From NCBI RefSeq assembly GCF_014646935.1, contig NZ_BMOF01000010.1, positions 1 to 52,438 on the forward strand: DNA of 52,438 bases, in the 5' to 3' direction. Numbering within the stretch: the stretch's first letter is position 1; each line of letters opens with the position of its first letter. The DNA comes from Calditerricola satsumensis (GTDB lineage Bacteria > Bacillota > Bacilli > Calditerricolales > Calditerricolaceae). Both the position numbers and the translations under genes were made by a program. This document shows positions 34,716 to 42,132 of the stretch, piece by piece. Under the pieces are notes generated by a model. The model was not told where the DNA came from. It saw only the letters and a list, made by a program, of their open reading frames with translations, and ran no database searches.

Positions 34716-35336
34716 TTGAAAGCCCCCAAGATCTCCGACGCCGTGATCCGGCGCCTGCCGGTCTACCTCCGCTACCTGACCTACCTCGACAGCCTGGGCG
34801 TGAAAACCGTTTCCTCCCAGGAGCTCGGCGAAAAACTGGGCATGAATCCGGCGCAGATCCGCAAAGACCTGGCCCATTTCGGCGAGTTTGGCTGCAAAGG
34901 CGTGGGCTATGACGTGCCGTATCTCATCGAGAAGATTCGCCAGATTTTGAAATTGGACCGCCCGATTCCCCTCTGCCTGGTCGGCGCCGGCCACCTCGGC
35001 CACGCCCTGTGCCACTACACCATGTATCGCCAGGACAACTTGCGCATCGTGGCCGTGTTTGACAACGATCCGGCCAAGATCGGCCGCGAGATCGGCGTGC
35101 TGCGCATCCAGCCCATCGAAGAATTGCCCGACACGGTCAAGGCCAAGGGCATTCGCATTGGCATCATCGCCGTCCCGGCCGACGCCGCGCAACGCGTGGC
35201 CGATTTGCTCGTCGAGGCGGGGATCGAGGCGATCCTCAACTTTGCTCCGGTCAACCTGCGCGTCAAGGAAGGGGTGCGGGTGCACCACGCCGACGTCACC
35301 CTGGAGCTCCACAGCTTGGCCTACTACCTCCCCTAG
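34716..35336 (+). CDS. rex: Redox-sensing transcriptional repressor Rex
   Basis: Senses the NADH/NAD ratio and represses fermentative and respiratory genes. 206 residues: N-terminal winged helix with recognition region MNPAQIRKDLAHFGEFG, a Rossmann fold beginning LVGAGHLGHAL, and a C-terminal domain-swap helix. TTG at 34716 follows AAAGGAGGAA. Possible targets in this window were not searched systematically. Confidence 0.97.
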   Translation: MKAPKISDAVIRRLPVYLRYLTYLDSLGVKTVSSQELGEKLGMNPAQIRKDLAHFGEFGCKGVGYDVPYLIEKIRQILKLDRPIPLCLVGAGHLGHALCHYTMYRQDNLRIVAVFDNDPAKIGREIGVLRIQPIEELPDTVKAKGIRIGIIAVPADAAQRVADLLVEAGIEAILNFAPVNLRVKEGVRVHHADVTLELHSLAYYLP

Positions 35337-35404
35337 GTTTCCAGCGCCTCCTTCGCATAGCGCGCGCCTGCCGCACCGAGACTACGGGGTGAGAGGTGAC
35401 GCGC

Positions 35405-36226
35405 GTGCACACGGTGTGGAAAGGATCGATCAGCTTCGGTTTGGTCAACATCCCCGTGCGCCTGTTTGCGGCCACGGAAGAGAAGGACATCCGCTTTCGC
35501 TACCTGCACAAGACGTGCCACACGCCAATCGAATACGTGCGGCGCTGTCCCCATTGCAACGAGGACGTGGCGTGGGACGACATCGTGCGCGGCTACGAGT
35601 ACGAGCCGGGGAAGTTCGTCATCCTCACCGAGGAAGACGTCAGCGCCGTCCAGCCCGAAGCGCGCAAAGCGATCGAAATCCTCGATTTTGTCAACCTGTC
35701 CGAGATCGATCCCGTCTACTTCGACAAGTCCTATTACCTCTCGCCCGCCGAAAACGGGGAAAAGGCGTACGCCCTCCTGCGCCGCGCCATGGAGGAGACG
35801 GGAAAAATCGCCATCGCCCGCGTCACGATGCGCGCCAAGGCGTCGCTGTGCGCTGTGCGGGTCTTCCGCGACGCCCTGGTCCTCGAGACGCTGTTTTATC
35901 CCGATGAGGTGCGCAGCATCCGGCTGGTGCCCAATCTCCCGGTCGAAGCCGACCTGAACGAAAAGGAAGTGCGCATGGCCGTGCAGCTGGTGGAACACCT
36001 GTCGGCCCCCTTTGAGCCGGAGAAGTACACCGACACGTACCGCGAGGCCCTGCGCGCGTTGATTGCCAAGAAGATCGAAGGGGAAGAGGTGAAGGTGGCC
36101 CCTGCCCCGCGCCCGGCCAACGTGGTCGACCTGATGGCGGCCTTGCAGGCGTCGCTGGAGGCCACCCAAAAGGACGCGCCCCCGGCAAAGCGCGCAACCC
36201 GCCGGCGAAAGAAGGCGACCGGATAA
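35405..36226 (+). CDS. ku: Non-homologous end-joining protein Ku
   Basis: Binds and bridges DNA double-strand ends and recruits the ligase. 273 residues: start HTVWKGSISFGLVNIPVRLF is typical of bacterial Ku. There is a short Lys/Arg-rich C-terminal tail (residues about 258-273). GTG at 35405 is eight bases after GAGAGG (35391-35396); GTG at 35396 is an alternative. It overlaps the ligase by one base, so ku and its two partners are one transcript. Confidence 0.96.
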   Translation: MHTVWKGSISFGLVNIPVRLFAATEEKDIRFRYLHKTCHTPIEYVRRCPHCNEDVAWDDIVRGYEYEPGKFVILTEEDVSAVQPEARKAIEILDFVNLSEIDPVYFDKSYYLSPAENGEKAYALLRRAMEETGKIAIARVTMRAKASLCAVRVFRDALVLETLFYPDEVRSIRLVPNLPVEADLNEKEVRMAVQLVEHLSAPFEPEKYTDTYREALRALIAKKIEGEEVKVAPAPRPANVVDLMAALQASLEATQKDAPPAKRATRRRKKATG

Positions 36227-37212
36227 TGGCGCGCCGATCGAGCCGGCCATCGGCGGAAGCGGCCATGCCCTTTGCCCCCATGGAACCGATCCTGAGCCGT
36301 TCCTTGCCGCGCGACCCGGCCTACGTGTACCAGGTGAAATGGGACGGCGTGCGGCTTTTGGCCGACGTGGCTCCCGACGGCGTCCGCTTGTGGTCGAAAA
36401 AGGGGGTCGACGTCACCCTGGCGTTTCCCGAGCTGGTGGCGGCCCTCGCGCCGCTGGGGCGGCGGCGCCGGTGGCTCGACGGCGAGGCGGTCGTCCTCAA
36501 TGGGGAGGGCCGTCCGTCCTTTGCCGATGTGGTGCGCCGCATCCGGGTCCGCCACGCGGACAAAGCGCAAGGGTACGCCCGCACGTTGCCGGCGCGCTAC
36601 GCGGTGTTCGACTGCCTGCGCGACGGGGAGGCGGTGCTGTTTGCCCAGCCGTGGGAGGTGCGCCAGGAGTATTTACATAATCTTATTCCGGTAAACTCCG
36701 AGGCCCTGTTTGCGGTGGAAACCTTTGCCGACGGGATGGCGCTGTGGACGCGCGTGGTCGCCCGCGGCGAGGAGGGGGTGGTGGCCAAGCGCCGCCATGG
36801 CCTCTATGTGCCGGGGAAACGGCACGGTGACTGGGTGAAGGTGAAGGCCAGCCGCGAGGGCGTGTTTGCTGTCGTGGGCCTGGTGGAACACAGCGGCCGC
36901 GTCCGCTCCGTGCTCCTCGCCGAGCGAACCGCCGACGGCGCATGGGCGTATGTCGGACGCGTGGCATCCGGCCTCTCGGAGCGGGAGCGGCGGCTCCTGG
37001 CCTCCGGCACGGCCCACCTCGTCACCGAAAGCCCGCCGTTTCGCGGGGCAGTGGAACGGCAGCGCGGCGAGCGGGTGCGCTGGCTCGTCCCGCATCTTGC
37101 CGCCTGCGTGCAGTACCGCGAAAAGACGCCCGACGGCCGCTTGCGCCACCCCAAGCTGGTGGGGTTCGTCGTCCCGCCGCCCGATTGGACGGGGGACGGG
37201 GAGGAGCAATGA
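36226..37212 (+). CDS. ATP-dependent DNA ligase (LigD ligase domain)
   Basis: Seals breaks in end joining. 328 residues: adenylated Lys38 in VKWDGVRL (motif I), WLDGEAVVLN (motif III), EEGVVAKRR (motif IV) and WVKVKASR (motif V), then an OB-fold. It equals the ligase half of Bacillus LigD but ends before the polymerase half, which is the next gene. ATG at 36226 overlaps ku (TAATG). A short AT-rich patch (36667-36697) encodes in-frame residues. Confidence 0.93.
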   Translation: MARRSSRPSAEAAMPFAPMEPILSRSLPRDPAYVYQVKWDGVRLLADVAPDGVRLWSKKGVDVTLAFPELVAALAPLGRRRRWLDGEAVVLNGEGRPSFADVVRRIRVRHADKAQGYARTLPARYAVFDCLRDGEAVLFAQPWEVRQEYLHNLIPVNSEALFAVETFADGMALWTRVVARGEEGVVAKRRHGLYVPGKRHGDWVKVKASREGVFAVVGLVEHSGRVRSVLLAERTADGAWAYVGRVASGLSERERRLLASGTAHLVTESPPFRGAVERQRGERVRWLVPHLAACVQYREKTPDGRLRHPKLVGFVVPPPDWTGDGEEQ

Positions 37213-38144
37213 ACCGCAGATCGCCCCTGGCGAAACGCGCGAAGCCCGTGAGGAACGCCGAGCTGGCCGACGTGACGCTGACGAATCCGGACAAGCTGCT
37301 GTGGCCCGAAGAGGGGATCACGAAGCGCGACTACCTGGCGTACCTCTTCGCCGTGGCCAAGCCGCTCCTTGCCTACACGCGTAACCGGGCCCTCACGGTG
37401 ATCCGCTATCCCGACGGCGTGCATGGCGAATCCTTCTACCAGAAGAACGCGCCGTCCTATGCGCCGCCCTGGATCCCGCGCCGGCAGGTGGGCGACGTGG
37501 ACGCCATTCTGCTCAACGACCTGCGCACGCTCCTGTGGCTCGGCAACCAGGCGGCCTTGGAGTTTCACGTCCCCTTTCATGAGGTGGACGATCCGGACCA
37601 TCCGCTGGAGCTGACCTTTGACCTCGACCCCTCCGTTCCCGGCTTTGCCGCCGTGGTGGAGACGGCGCTGCGCCTCAAAGAGGTGACCGATCGCCTCGGC
37701 CTGCCCACGTACGTCAAAACGTCGGGAGCCACCGGCCTCGCGGTGTACATCCCCCTCGAGCGGCGGTATACCTACGCCGAGACGCGGCAGGTGGCCGCCT
37801 TTTTGGCCCGCTACCTTGCCGAGCGGTACCCGCGCCTCGTCACCGTCGCGCGGCGCGTCCGCGATCGCGGCACCAAGGTCTACGTCGACTACCTCCAGCA
37901 CGGCAAAAGCCGCACCCTCCCCGCACCGTATTCGCCGCGCGGCCGCACCGAGGCCACCGTATCGGCGCCGGTGACGTGGGAGGAGCTGGCGCGCGGCGCC
38001 CAGCCCGCCGACTTTACGATCAAAACCGTGCCCGCGCGGCTCAGCCAGATCGGGGACCCCTTTGCCCCGGTGACCGCATCGGCGAATCGCGCCAACCTCG
38101 ACGAGATCCTGGATTTCCTCAAGCGACAACCCCTCTCCCGGTAA
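37209..38144 (+). CDS. Primase-polymerase of end joining (LigD polymerase domain)
   Basis: Fills gaps at broken ends. 311 residues: LTNPDKLLWPEEGITKRDY at the N-terminus, YPDGVHGESFYQKNAP, the catalytic aspartates in FDLDPS, the HGKSRTLPAPYSPRG motif, and SQIGDPFAPV. It corresponds to the separate polymerase half of Bacillus LigD. ATG at 37209 overlaps the ligase gene by four bases. The pair forms a split LigD, as found in some thermophiles and archaea. Confidence 0.94.
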   Translation: MNRRSPLAKRAKPVRNAELADVTLTNPDKLLWPEEGITKRDYLAYLFAVAKPLLAYTRNRALTVIRYPDGVHGESFYQKNAPSYAPPWIPRRQVGDVDAILLNDLRTLLWLGNQAALEFHVPFHEVDDPDHPLELTFDLDPSVPGFAAVVETALRLKEVTDRLGLPTYVKTSGATGLAVYIPLERRYTYAETRQVAAFLARYLAERYPRLVTVARRVRDRGTKVYVDYLQHGKSRTLPAPYSPRGRTEATVSAPVTWEELARGAQPADFTIKTVPARLSQIGDPFAPVTASANRANLDEILDFLKRQPLSR

Positions 38145-38224
38145 GTCCGGCCGCCCGTCCTGCGGCGGGCGCCTTGGGGACAGCGCCGGCATCCTCTCCA
38201 GCCGGATTGAACCGCGCTTCCCGC

Positions 38225-38253
38225 TTGACCGCCCGGCGGGCCTCTGGTTAAAT
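38225..38253 (+). promoter_or_regulatory. Probable promoter of mtaD
   Basis: TTGACC (38225-38230), 17 bases, TTAAAT (38248-38253), 34 bases before mtaD. Confidence 0.55.
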
Positions 38254-38286
38254 AGGGGTGCACGTCAACGGGAAAGGGGATCCGCG

Positions 38287-39600
38287 GTGAAAACGCTCAT
38301 CTACGGGGTAACGGTGATCACGGCCAACGCCGCCTTCGACGTGATCCCGAACGGCGCCGTGGCCTTTGAAAACGGCGTCATCACGTACGTCGGGCCCACG
38401 CCCGACGAAAAGGCGCGGGCGGCCTACGACGAGGTCCTTGACGGCCGCGGAGGTGTGGTGCTGCCGGGGCTCATCAACACCCACTGCCACGCGGCGATGG
38501 CCCTCCTCCGCGGCTACGCCGACGACCTGCCGCTTCAGGCGTGGCTGGAGGAGAAGATGTGGCCCCTCGAGGCGCGCTTTACGGCCGAACATGTGCGCTG
38601 GGGGAGCCTGCTGGCCATCGCCGAGATGCTGAAAACGGGAACGACCACCTTCGTCGACATGTACGACCACATGGACGAGGTGGCCCGCAATGTGGAAGAG
38701 ACGGGCATCCGCGCCGTCCTGTGCCGCGGCGTCATCGGCTTGTGCCCCCGCGAGGTCCAGGTGGCCAAGCTGGAAGAGGCCAAAGCCTTCGCTCGCGCCT
38801 GGCGCGGAGCGGCGGACGGGCGCATCACCACGATGATGGCCCCGCACGCGCCCTACACCTGCCCGCCAGACTACATCCGCGAGATCGTCGACGCCGCTGC
38901 AGAGCTGGACGTGCCCGTGCACATCCACCTGTCCGAAACGGCGCGCGAGGTGGAACAAAACGTCCGCGACTACGGCGTGCGCCCGGTGGAGCACCTGCGC
39001 CGGCTCGGCGTCTTCGATCGGCCGACCCTCGTCGCCCACGCCGTGCACCTGACCGACGAGGAGATCGCCATCCTGGCCGAACACGGCGTCAAGGTGTCCC
39101 ACAACCCGGGCTCCAACCTCAAGCTGGCCAGCGGGATTGCCCCGGTGCCCAAACTGCTGGCCAAGGGCGTCACCGTGTCGCTGGGCACCGACAGCGCGGC
39201 CTCCAACAACAACCTCGACCTCTTTGAGGAGATGCGCCTGGCCGCGCTCCTCCACAAGGGCCACACTCAGGATCCGCTGGCCGTGCCGGCGGCGGAAGCG
39301 CTGAAGATGGCGACGATCTACGGCGCCGACGCCGTCTTCCAGCGCGACCGCATCGGGTCGCTGGAGGTGGGCAAGCGGGCCGACCTTGTCCTCCTCGACA
39401 CCCGGGCGCCGCATTGGCACCCGCACTACGATCCGGTCTCCCACGTCGTGTACGCGGCCCGCGCGTCGGATGTCCGGCGTGTCTACGTGGATGGGCGGCT
39501 GGTGGTGGAAAACGGGGTGTGCCTGACGATCGACGAGGAACGCGTCCGGTACGAAGCCAGCCGCCTGGCGGCCGAATTGACGGGCCGGTCGCTCTTCTAA
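38287..39600 (+). CDS. mtaD: 5-methylthioadenosine / S-adenosylhomocysteine deaminase
   Basis: Deaminates the adenine ring of by-products of SAM use. 437 residues of the amidohydrolase superfamily: His66 and His68 in NTHCHAAM, HIHLSET, VAHAVHL and the metal-binding Asp in GTDSAASNN. GTG at 38287 follows GGGAAAGGGGA. It has its own promoter and stands alone. Confidence 0.93.
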   Translation: MKTLIYGVTVITANAAFDVIPNGAVAFENGVITYVGPTPDEKARAAYDEVLDGRGGVVLPGLINTHCHAAMALLRGYADDLPLQAWLEEKMWPLEARFTAEHVRWGSLLAIAEMLKTGTTTFVDMYDHMDEVARNVEETGIRAVLCRGVIGLCPREVQVAKLEEAKAFARAWRGAADGRITTMMAPHAPYTCPPDYIREIVDAAAELDVPVHIHLSETAREVEQNVRDYGVRPVEHLRRLGVFDRPTLVAHAVHLTDEEIAILAEHGVKVSHNPGSNLKLASGIAPVPKLLAKGVTVSLGTDSAASNNNLDLFEEMRLAALLHKGHTQDPLAVPAAEALKMATIYGADAVFQRDRIGSLEVGKRADLVLLDTRAPHWHPHYDPVSHVVYAARASDVRRVYVDGRLVVENGVCLTIDEERVRYEASRLAAELTGRSLF

Positions 39601-39625
39601 CCGAAAGATCCGCGCCCGCACGCCG

Positions 39626-39651
39626 AAAAAATCCCCCGGACGAGCCGGGGG
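39626..39651 (-). terminator. Minus-strand terminator of the 53-residue gene
   Basis: Read on the minus strand, CCCCCGG (39651-39645) pairs with CCGGGGG (39639-39633) and is followed by A then T in 39632-39626. It points to a minus-strand transcript. It has no T-run on the plus strand, so it does not serve mtaD. Confidence 0.85.
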
Positions 39652-39697
39652 AACCGGGAGGGCAGGGGGAAGCGGTTTTGTAACCACCATTCCGGCA

Positions 39698-39859
39698 TTA
39701 GGACAAGGCCAGCCAATCGGACAGGTGCACGTTGCGAAAGGAGACCGGCTTGCCCGATTGACGGTACGGCGACTCGAGGCGCGCCCACGACGGGTGGCGC
39801 TCATCGAGGGCCAGCACGAAGCGCGGGGCGTCCGATGCCGGAGGGGAGGGTGCGGACAC
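39698..39859 (-). CDS. Unrecognised 53-residue protein
   Basis: GTG at 39859 (minus strand) is preceded by GAAGGAGGTG with 8-base spacing; TAA is at 39700-39698, about 47 bases before the minus-strand terminator. The sequence includes APRFVLALDERHPSWARLES and VSFRNVHLSDWLALS; soluble, no signal peptide. The terminator and binding site make a real gene likely. It is opposite in direction to its neighbours. From 39860 to 39994 I see a short palindrome (GCCTGG/CCAGGC, 39951-39966) and no further gene. Confidence 0.65.
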   Translation of the reverse strand: MSAPSPPASDAPRFVLALDERHPSWARLESPYRQSGKPVSFRNVHLSDWLALS

Positions 39860-39994
39860 GCGGGACACCTCCTTCGGTGCGCCTAGGGATAGTATGGGGC
39901 GTGGCGGAAGCGGCGATGAGTGTCACTTTTCACCGCGGCATCCCGCATACGCCTGGGGCGCCAGGCATATCGATGGAGCGAGAGGGAGAGCGCG

Positions 39995-40165
39995 ATGGAG
40001 AGCAAGCTGGAAGTGCTGGCGACGGTGAAGGTGCAGGCCAGCGAAGACCTGTACAAAATCGTCGACGTGCTGAACCGCACGCTCAAAGAGCAGGACCTGA
40101 TGTTCGGCTTGGCCAAGGATCGGCAGGATCCGGACAAAATGGTGTTCACGATCTACCGGACGTGA
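39995..40165 (+). CDS. ypmA: YpmA family protein (DUF4264)
   Basis: 56 residues, the same length as Bacillus YpmA, with the family pattern KLEVLATVKVQASEDLYKIV and LMFGLAKD. ATG at 39995 follows AGAGGGAGAG. Position before ypmB, aspartate aminotransferase and asnS matches Bacillus. The dinG gene normally upstream is absent here. Function unknown. Confidence 0.92.
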   Translation: MESKLEVLATVKVQASEDLYKIVDVLNRTLKEQDLMFGLAKDRQDPDKMVFTIYRT

Positions 40166-40250
40166 CGGCAAGCCGCAACGCGTGAGTCGCTTGCTGCTTC
40201 GCCGGCCTCGTTCGGTTCCCATTGCCCCGGCAGGCCGGGAGGTGGCGGCG

Positions 40251-40964
40251 ATGCGCTGGACGGTTGGCCTGATGCTCCTGGTTTTGTTTTTGCTCGTTGC
40301 CGGTTGTGTGCGAGCGGTTCCCGATCCCCGGCCGGTCGCGCAGCCGGCAGACTCCCGCGAAAGCGCCCAACTGGCCGCGGCGGTGGATCGCTACCTCATG
40401 CCCAAGAAACCGTACCGCTTTGTGCTGAAAGTGGCCGTCGAAGGGGGCGCGCCGGCATCTGCAATGGGAAGCGGAAGCGAGGGGCGCTACTTTGTGGGAA
40501 CGGTGACCGGCCGCGACTGGACGATCACGGGTCGCTTGAACGGGCAAACCTACCACCTGGTGTCCCGGGGCGGGATCCTGACGCTGCGCATGGCGGGTCG
40601 GGAGATTCTTGTTCCGCCCTCGGTGCACGGCCTGTTTTCGCCGCGCGATCACCTGAGCGTGGTGCGCCGGTACCTCGACCGGGCGACGCCGACGCGCGAC
40701 GTGCCGGCCACCGGGCGCGCCGTGCCGGCGGTGCGCGTGGACGTGCCGCCGGAGGACGTGGCGGCGATGCTCCGCCGCGCGCTGGGGCCCGCCTTCCAAG
40801 GCCGCGTCGCGCTTGCGCAAGCGAAAGACCGCGCCCGCGTCACCTATGTTCTTGGCGTTGACCCGCACAACGCGCGGGTGGCCCTTTTGCGCGTGATCGT
40901 CCTGTTTGCGGACCCCTCGAATCCCGTTCAACACGTGCTGGAGTACCGGTTTTTGGAGGGTTGA
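40251..40964 (+). CDS. Predicted lipoprotein, unknown function
   Basis: 237 residues. A lipoprotein signal with lipobox VAGC (about residues 16-19) follows a hydrophobic stretch; the rest is predicted outside the membrane, attached through the lipidated Cys. No catalytic motif was recognised. ATG at 40251 follows GGGAGGTGG (40237-40245). It sits between ypmA and ypmB, where Bacillus has nothing, and is likely cotranscribed with ypmB. Confidence 0.8.
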   Translation: MRWTVGLMLLVLFLLVAGCVRAVPDPRPVAQPADSRESAQLAAAVDRYLMPKKPYRFVLKVAVEGGAPASAMGSGSEGRYFVGTVTGRDWTITGRLNGQTYHLVSRGGILTLRMAGREILVPPSVHGLFSPRDHLSVVRRYLDRATPTRDVPATGRAVPAVRVDVPPEDVAAMLRRALGPAFQGRVALAQAKDRARVTYVLGVDPHNARVALLRVIVLFADPSNPVQHVLEYRFLEG

Positions 40965-40974
40965 ATCGGCTGCC

Positions 40975-41475
40975 GTGAGCACAAGGAAAATGGCCGTCGT
41001 CGCCGCGCTGGTGGCGTTCATCGTCCTCGTGAGCGGGCAGGCCGTGTCGCTGTACCGCACGCTGACGGCCGAAGCCCATGGGGTGACGCCCGCGCTGCTC
41101 GAGCGGGTGGGCCAGGCCACGCCGCTGGTGCGGGTGACGCGCGTGGAGCGCTTTCATGGCCGCCAGGCGTACCTGGCCCTCTACGGCACCGACCGGAACG
41201 GGGTGGCGTGGGTGGCCTGGGTGCGGCGGGACGGGAAAGGCCCCGTGCTCGCCGCCCGCGTGGAGGAGGGGATCAGCCGCGCGCGCATCCGCGCGCTCGT
41301 TCTGGCCCAGGAGCCGGGGGCCCAAATCGGACGCATCGTGTCGGGGATCGACGAAGGCCGCCCGGTGTGGGAGGCCGCGTACACCGACACGGCGGGCCGC
41401 CAGCATTACGCGTACTTTGATTTCTATACCGGAGCCCCGCTCAAAACCTACCGCTTGCTGAAGACGGCTTCGTGA
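40975..41475 (+). CDS. ypmB: YpmB-like protein (DUF5590)
   Basis: 166 residues with an N-terminal membrane anchor (AVVAALVAFIVLVSG) and an extracytoplasmic PepSY-like domain, as in Bacillus YpmB. It ends DFYTGAPLKTYRLLK. GTG at 40975 is 14 bases after GGAGGG; ATG at 40990 is an alternative. The stop (41473-41475) is within the terminator hairpin. Function unknown. Confidence 0.85.
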   Translation: MSTRKMAVVAALVAFIVLVSGQAVSLYRTLTAEAHGVTPALLERVGQATPLVRVTRVERFHGRQAYLALYGTDRNGVAWVAWVRRDGKGPVLAARVEEGISRARIRALVLAQEPGAQIGRIVSGIDEGRPVWEAAYTDTAGRQHYAYFDFYTGAPLKTYRLLKTAS

Positions 41476-41490
41476 GCCGTCTTTATTTAT
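41461..41490 (+). terminator. Terminator overlapping the ypmB stop codon
   Basis: AAGACGGCT (41461-41469) and AGCCGTCTT (41475-41483) form a 9-bp stem whose loop holds the stop codon; a T-rich stretch follows (41482-41493). The gene end is part of the terminator, so translation may affect termination. Confidence 0.85.
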
Positions 41491-41494
41491 TTTG

Positions 41495-41543
41495 GTGGAA
41501 TTGACAGGATGTTATAATTCAATTCTACCAGGTCTTTGTTATA
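41495..41543 (+). promoter_or_regulatory. AT-rich promoter region of the FtsH-like module
   Basis: An AT-rich stretch unusual for this window holds a perfect TTGACA (41501-41506), a TATAAT at about 41513 and a TATACT at about 41538. TATAAT pairs best with TTTGGT 16 bases upstream. The exact promoter is not fixed. Confidence 0.45.
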
Positions 41544-41598
41544 CTTGAATATGAAAAGGCTCCGCCCCGTTTGCGACAAAGAGAAAGGGGGAGACATC

Positions 41599-42132
41599 GT
41601 GAAGCGGACCCGCCCCATTGTCGTGCTCGTATCGCTGCTCGCGACGTTTGCCGTGCTCCTCGCCGGATGGCTGGGCTACGAAGCCGTGGCCGTGGAAGAG
41701 CCCATCCGTCAAGCGCTGGCCGACGTTCCCCACGTCGACGTGACCGGCGTGGAGGTGACCCCGTCGGCCGTTGTCGTGCGCGTGCGCATCGACCAGGTGG
41801 CCAATGTGGCCCGCACCTTCCGGGAGCTGGACGAAACGCTGAAGGAAGCGGCGAAAGGGCGCGACGTGCTCATCCGCGTCGAGAACAAGCCGTCGCCGCT
41901 GGAAGAGATTTGGTTTCGCGAATCCTTCGCCGTGTTGGAAGCGCTAGAAAAGGGCGAATACACGCGTATTCCCACCATCACGTCGTCGTGGAAAGTGCGG
42001 TACCGTCTCGACCGCAGCGACGCCTTCTTGGATGAAACCCGGCTGTACGTCGCCCTCAAACGGGGGAACGAGGAGCTCGTCCTCGTGATCCCGTACGGCG
42101 ACCCGCCGGAGCGAAGGGAGGCCGGAACGTGA
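41599..42132 (+). CDS. Membrane-anchored extracytoplasmic protein next to FtsH-like gene
   Basis: 177 residues. One N-terminal membrane helix (IVVLVSLLATFAVLLAGWLG, about 8-27), then an alpha/beta domain predicted outside the cell. No known family was recognised. GTG at 41599 follows AAAGGGGGAGA. It overlaps the FtsH-like gene by four bases, so the two are coupled. FtsH proteins normally carry such an extracytoplasmic domain between two helices; the neighbour lacks it, so this protein may supply that role. Confidence 0.75.
   Translation: MKRTRPIVVLVSLLATFAVLLAGWLGYEAVAVEEPIRQALADVPHVDVTGVEVTPSAVVVRVRIDQVANVARTFRELDETLKEAAKGRDVLIRVENKPSPLEEIWFRESFAVLEALEKGEYTRIPTITSSWKVRYRLDRSDAFLDETRLYVALKRGNEELVLVIPYGDPPERREAGT

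Noticed and set aside
36667-36697. AT-rich patch in the ligase gene as an insertion scar
   Set aside because: The frame continues without stop, the residues fit the protein, and there are no flanking repeats.
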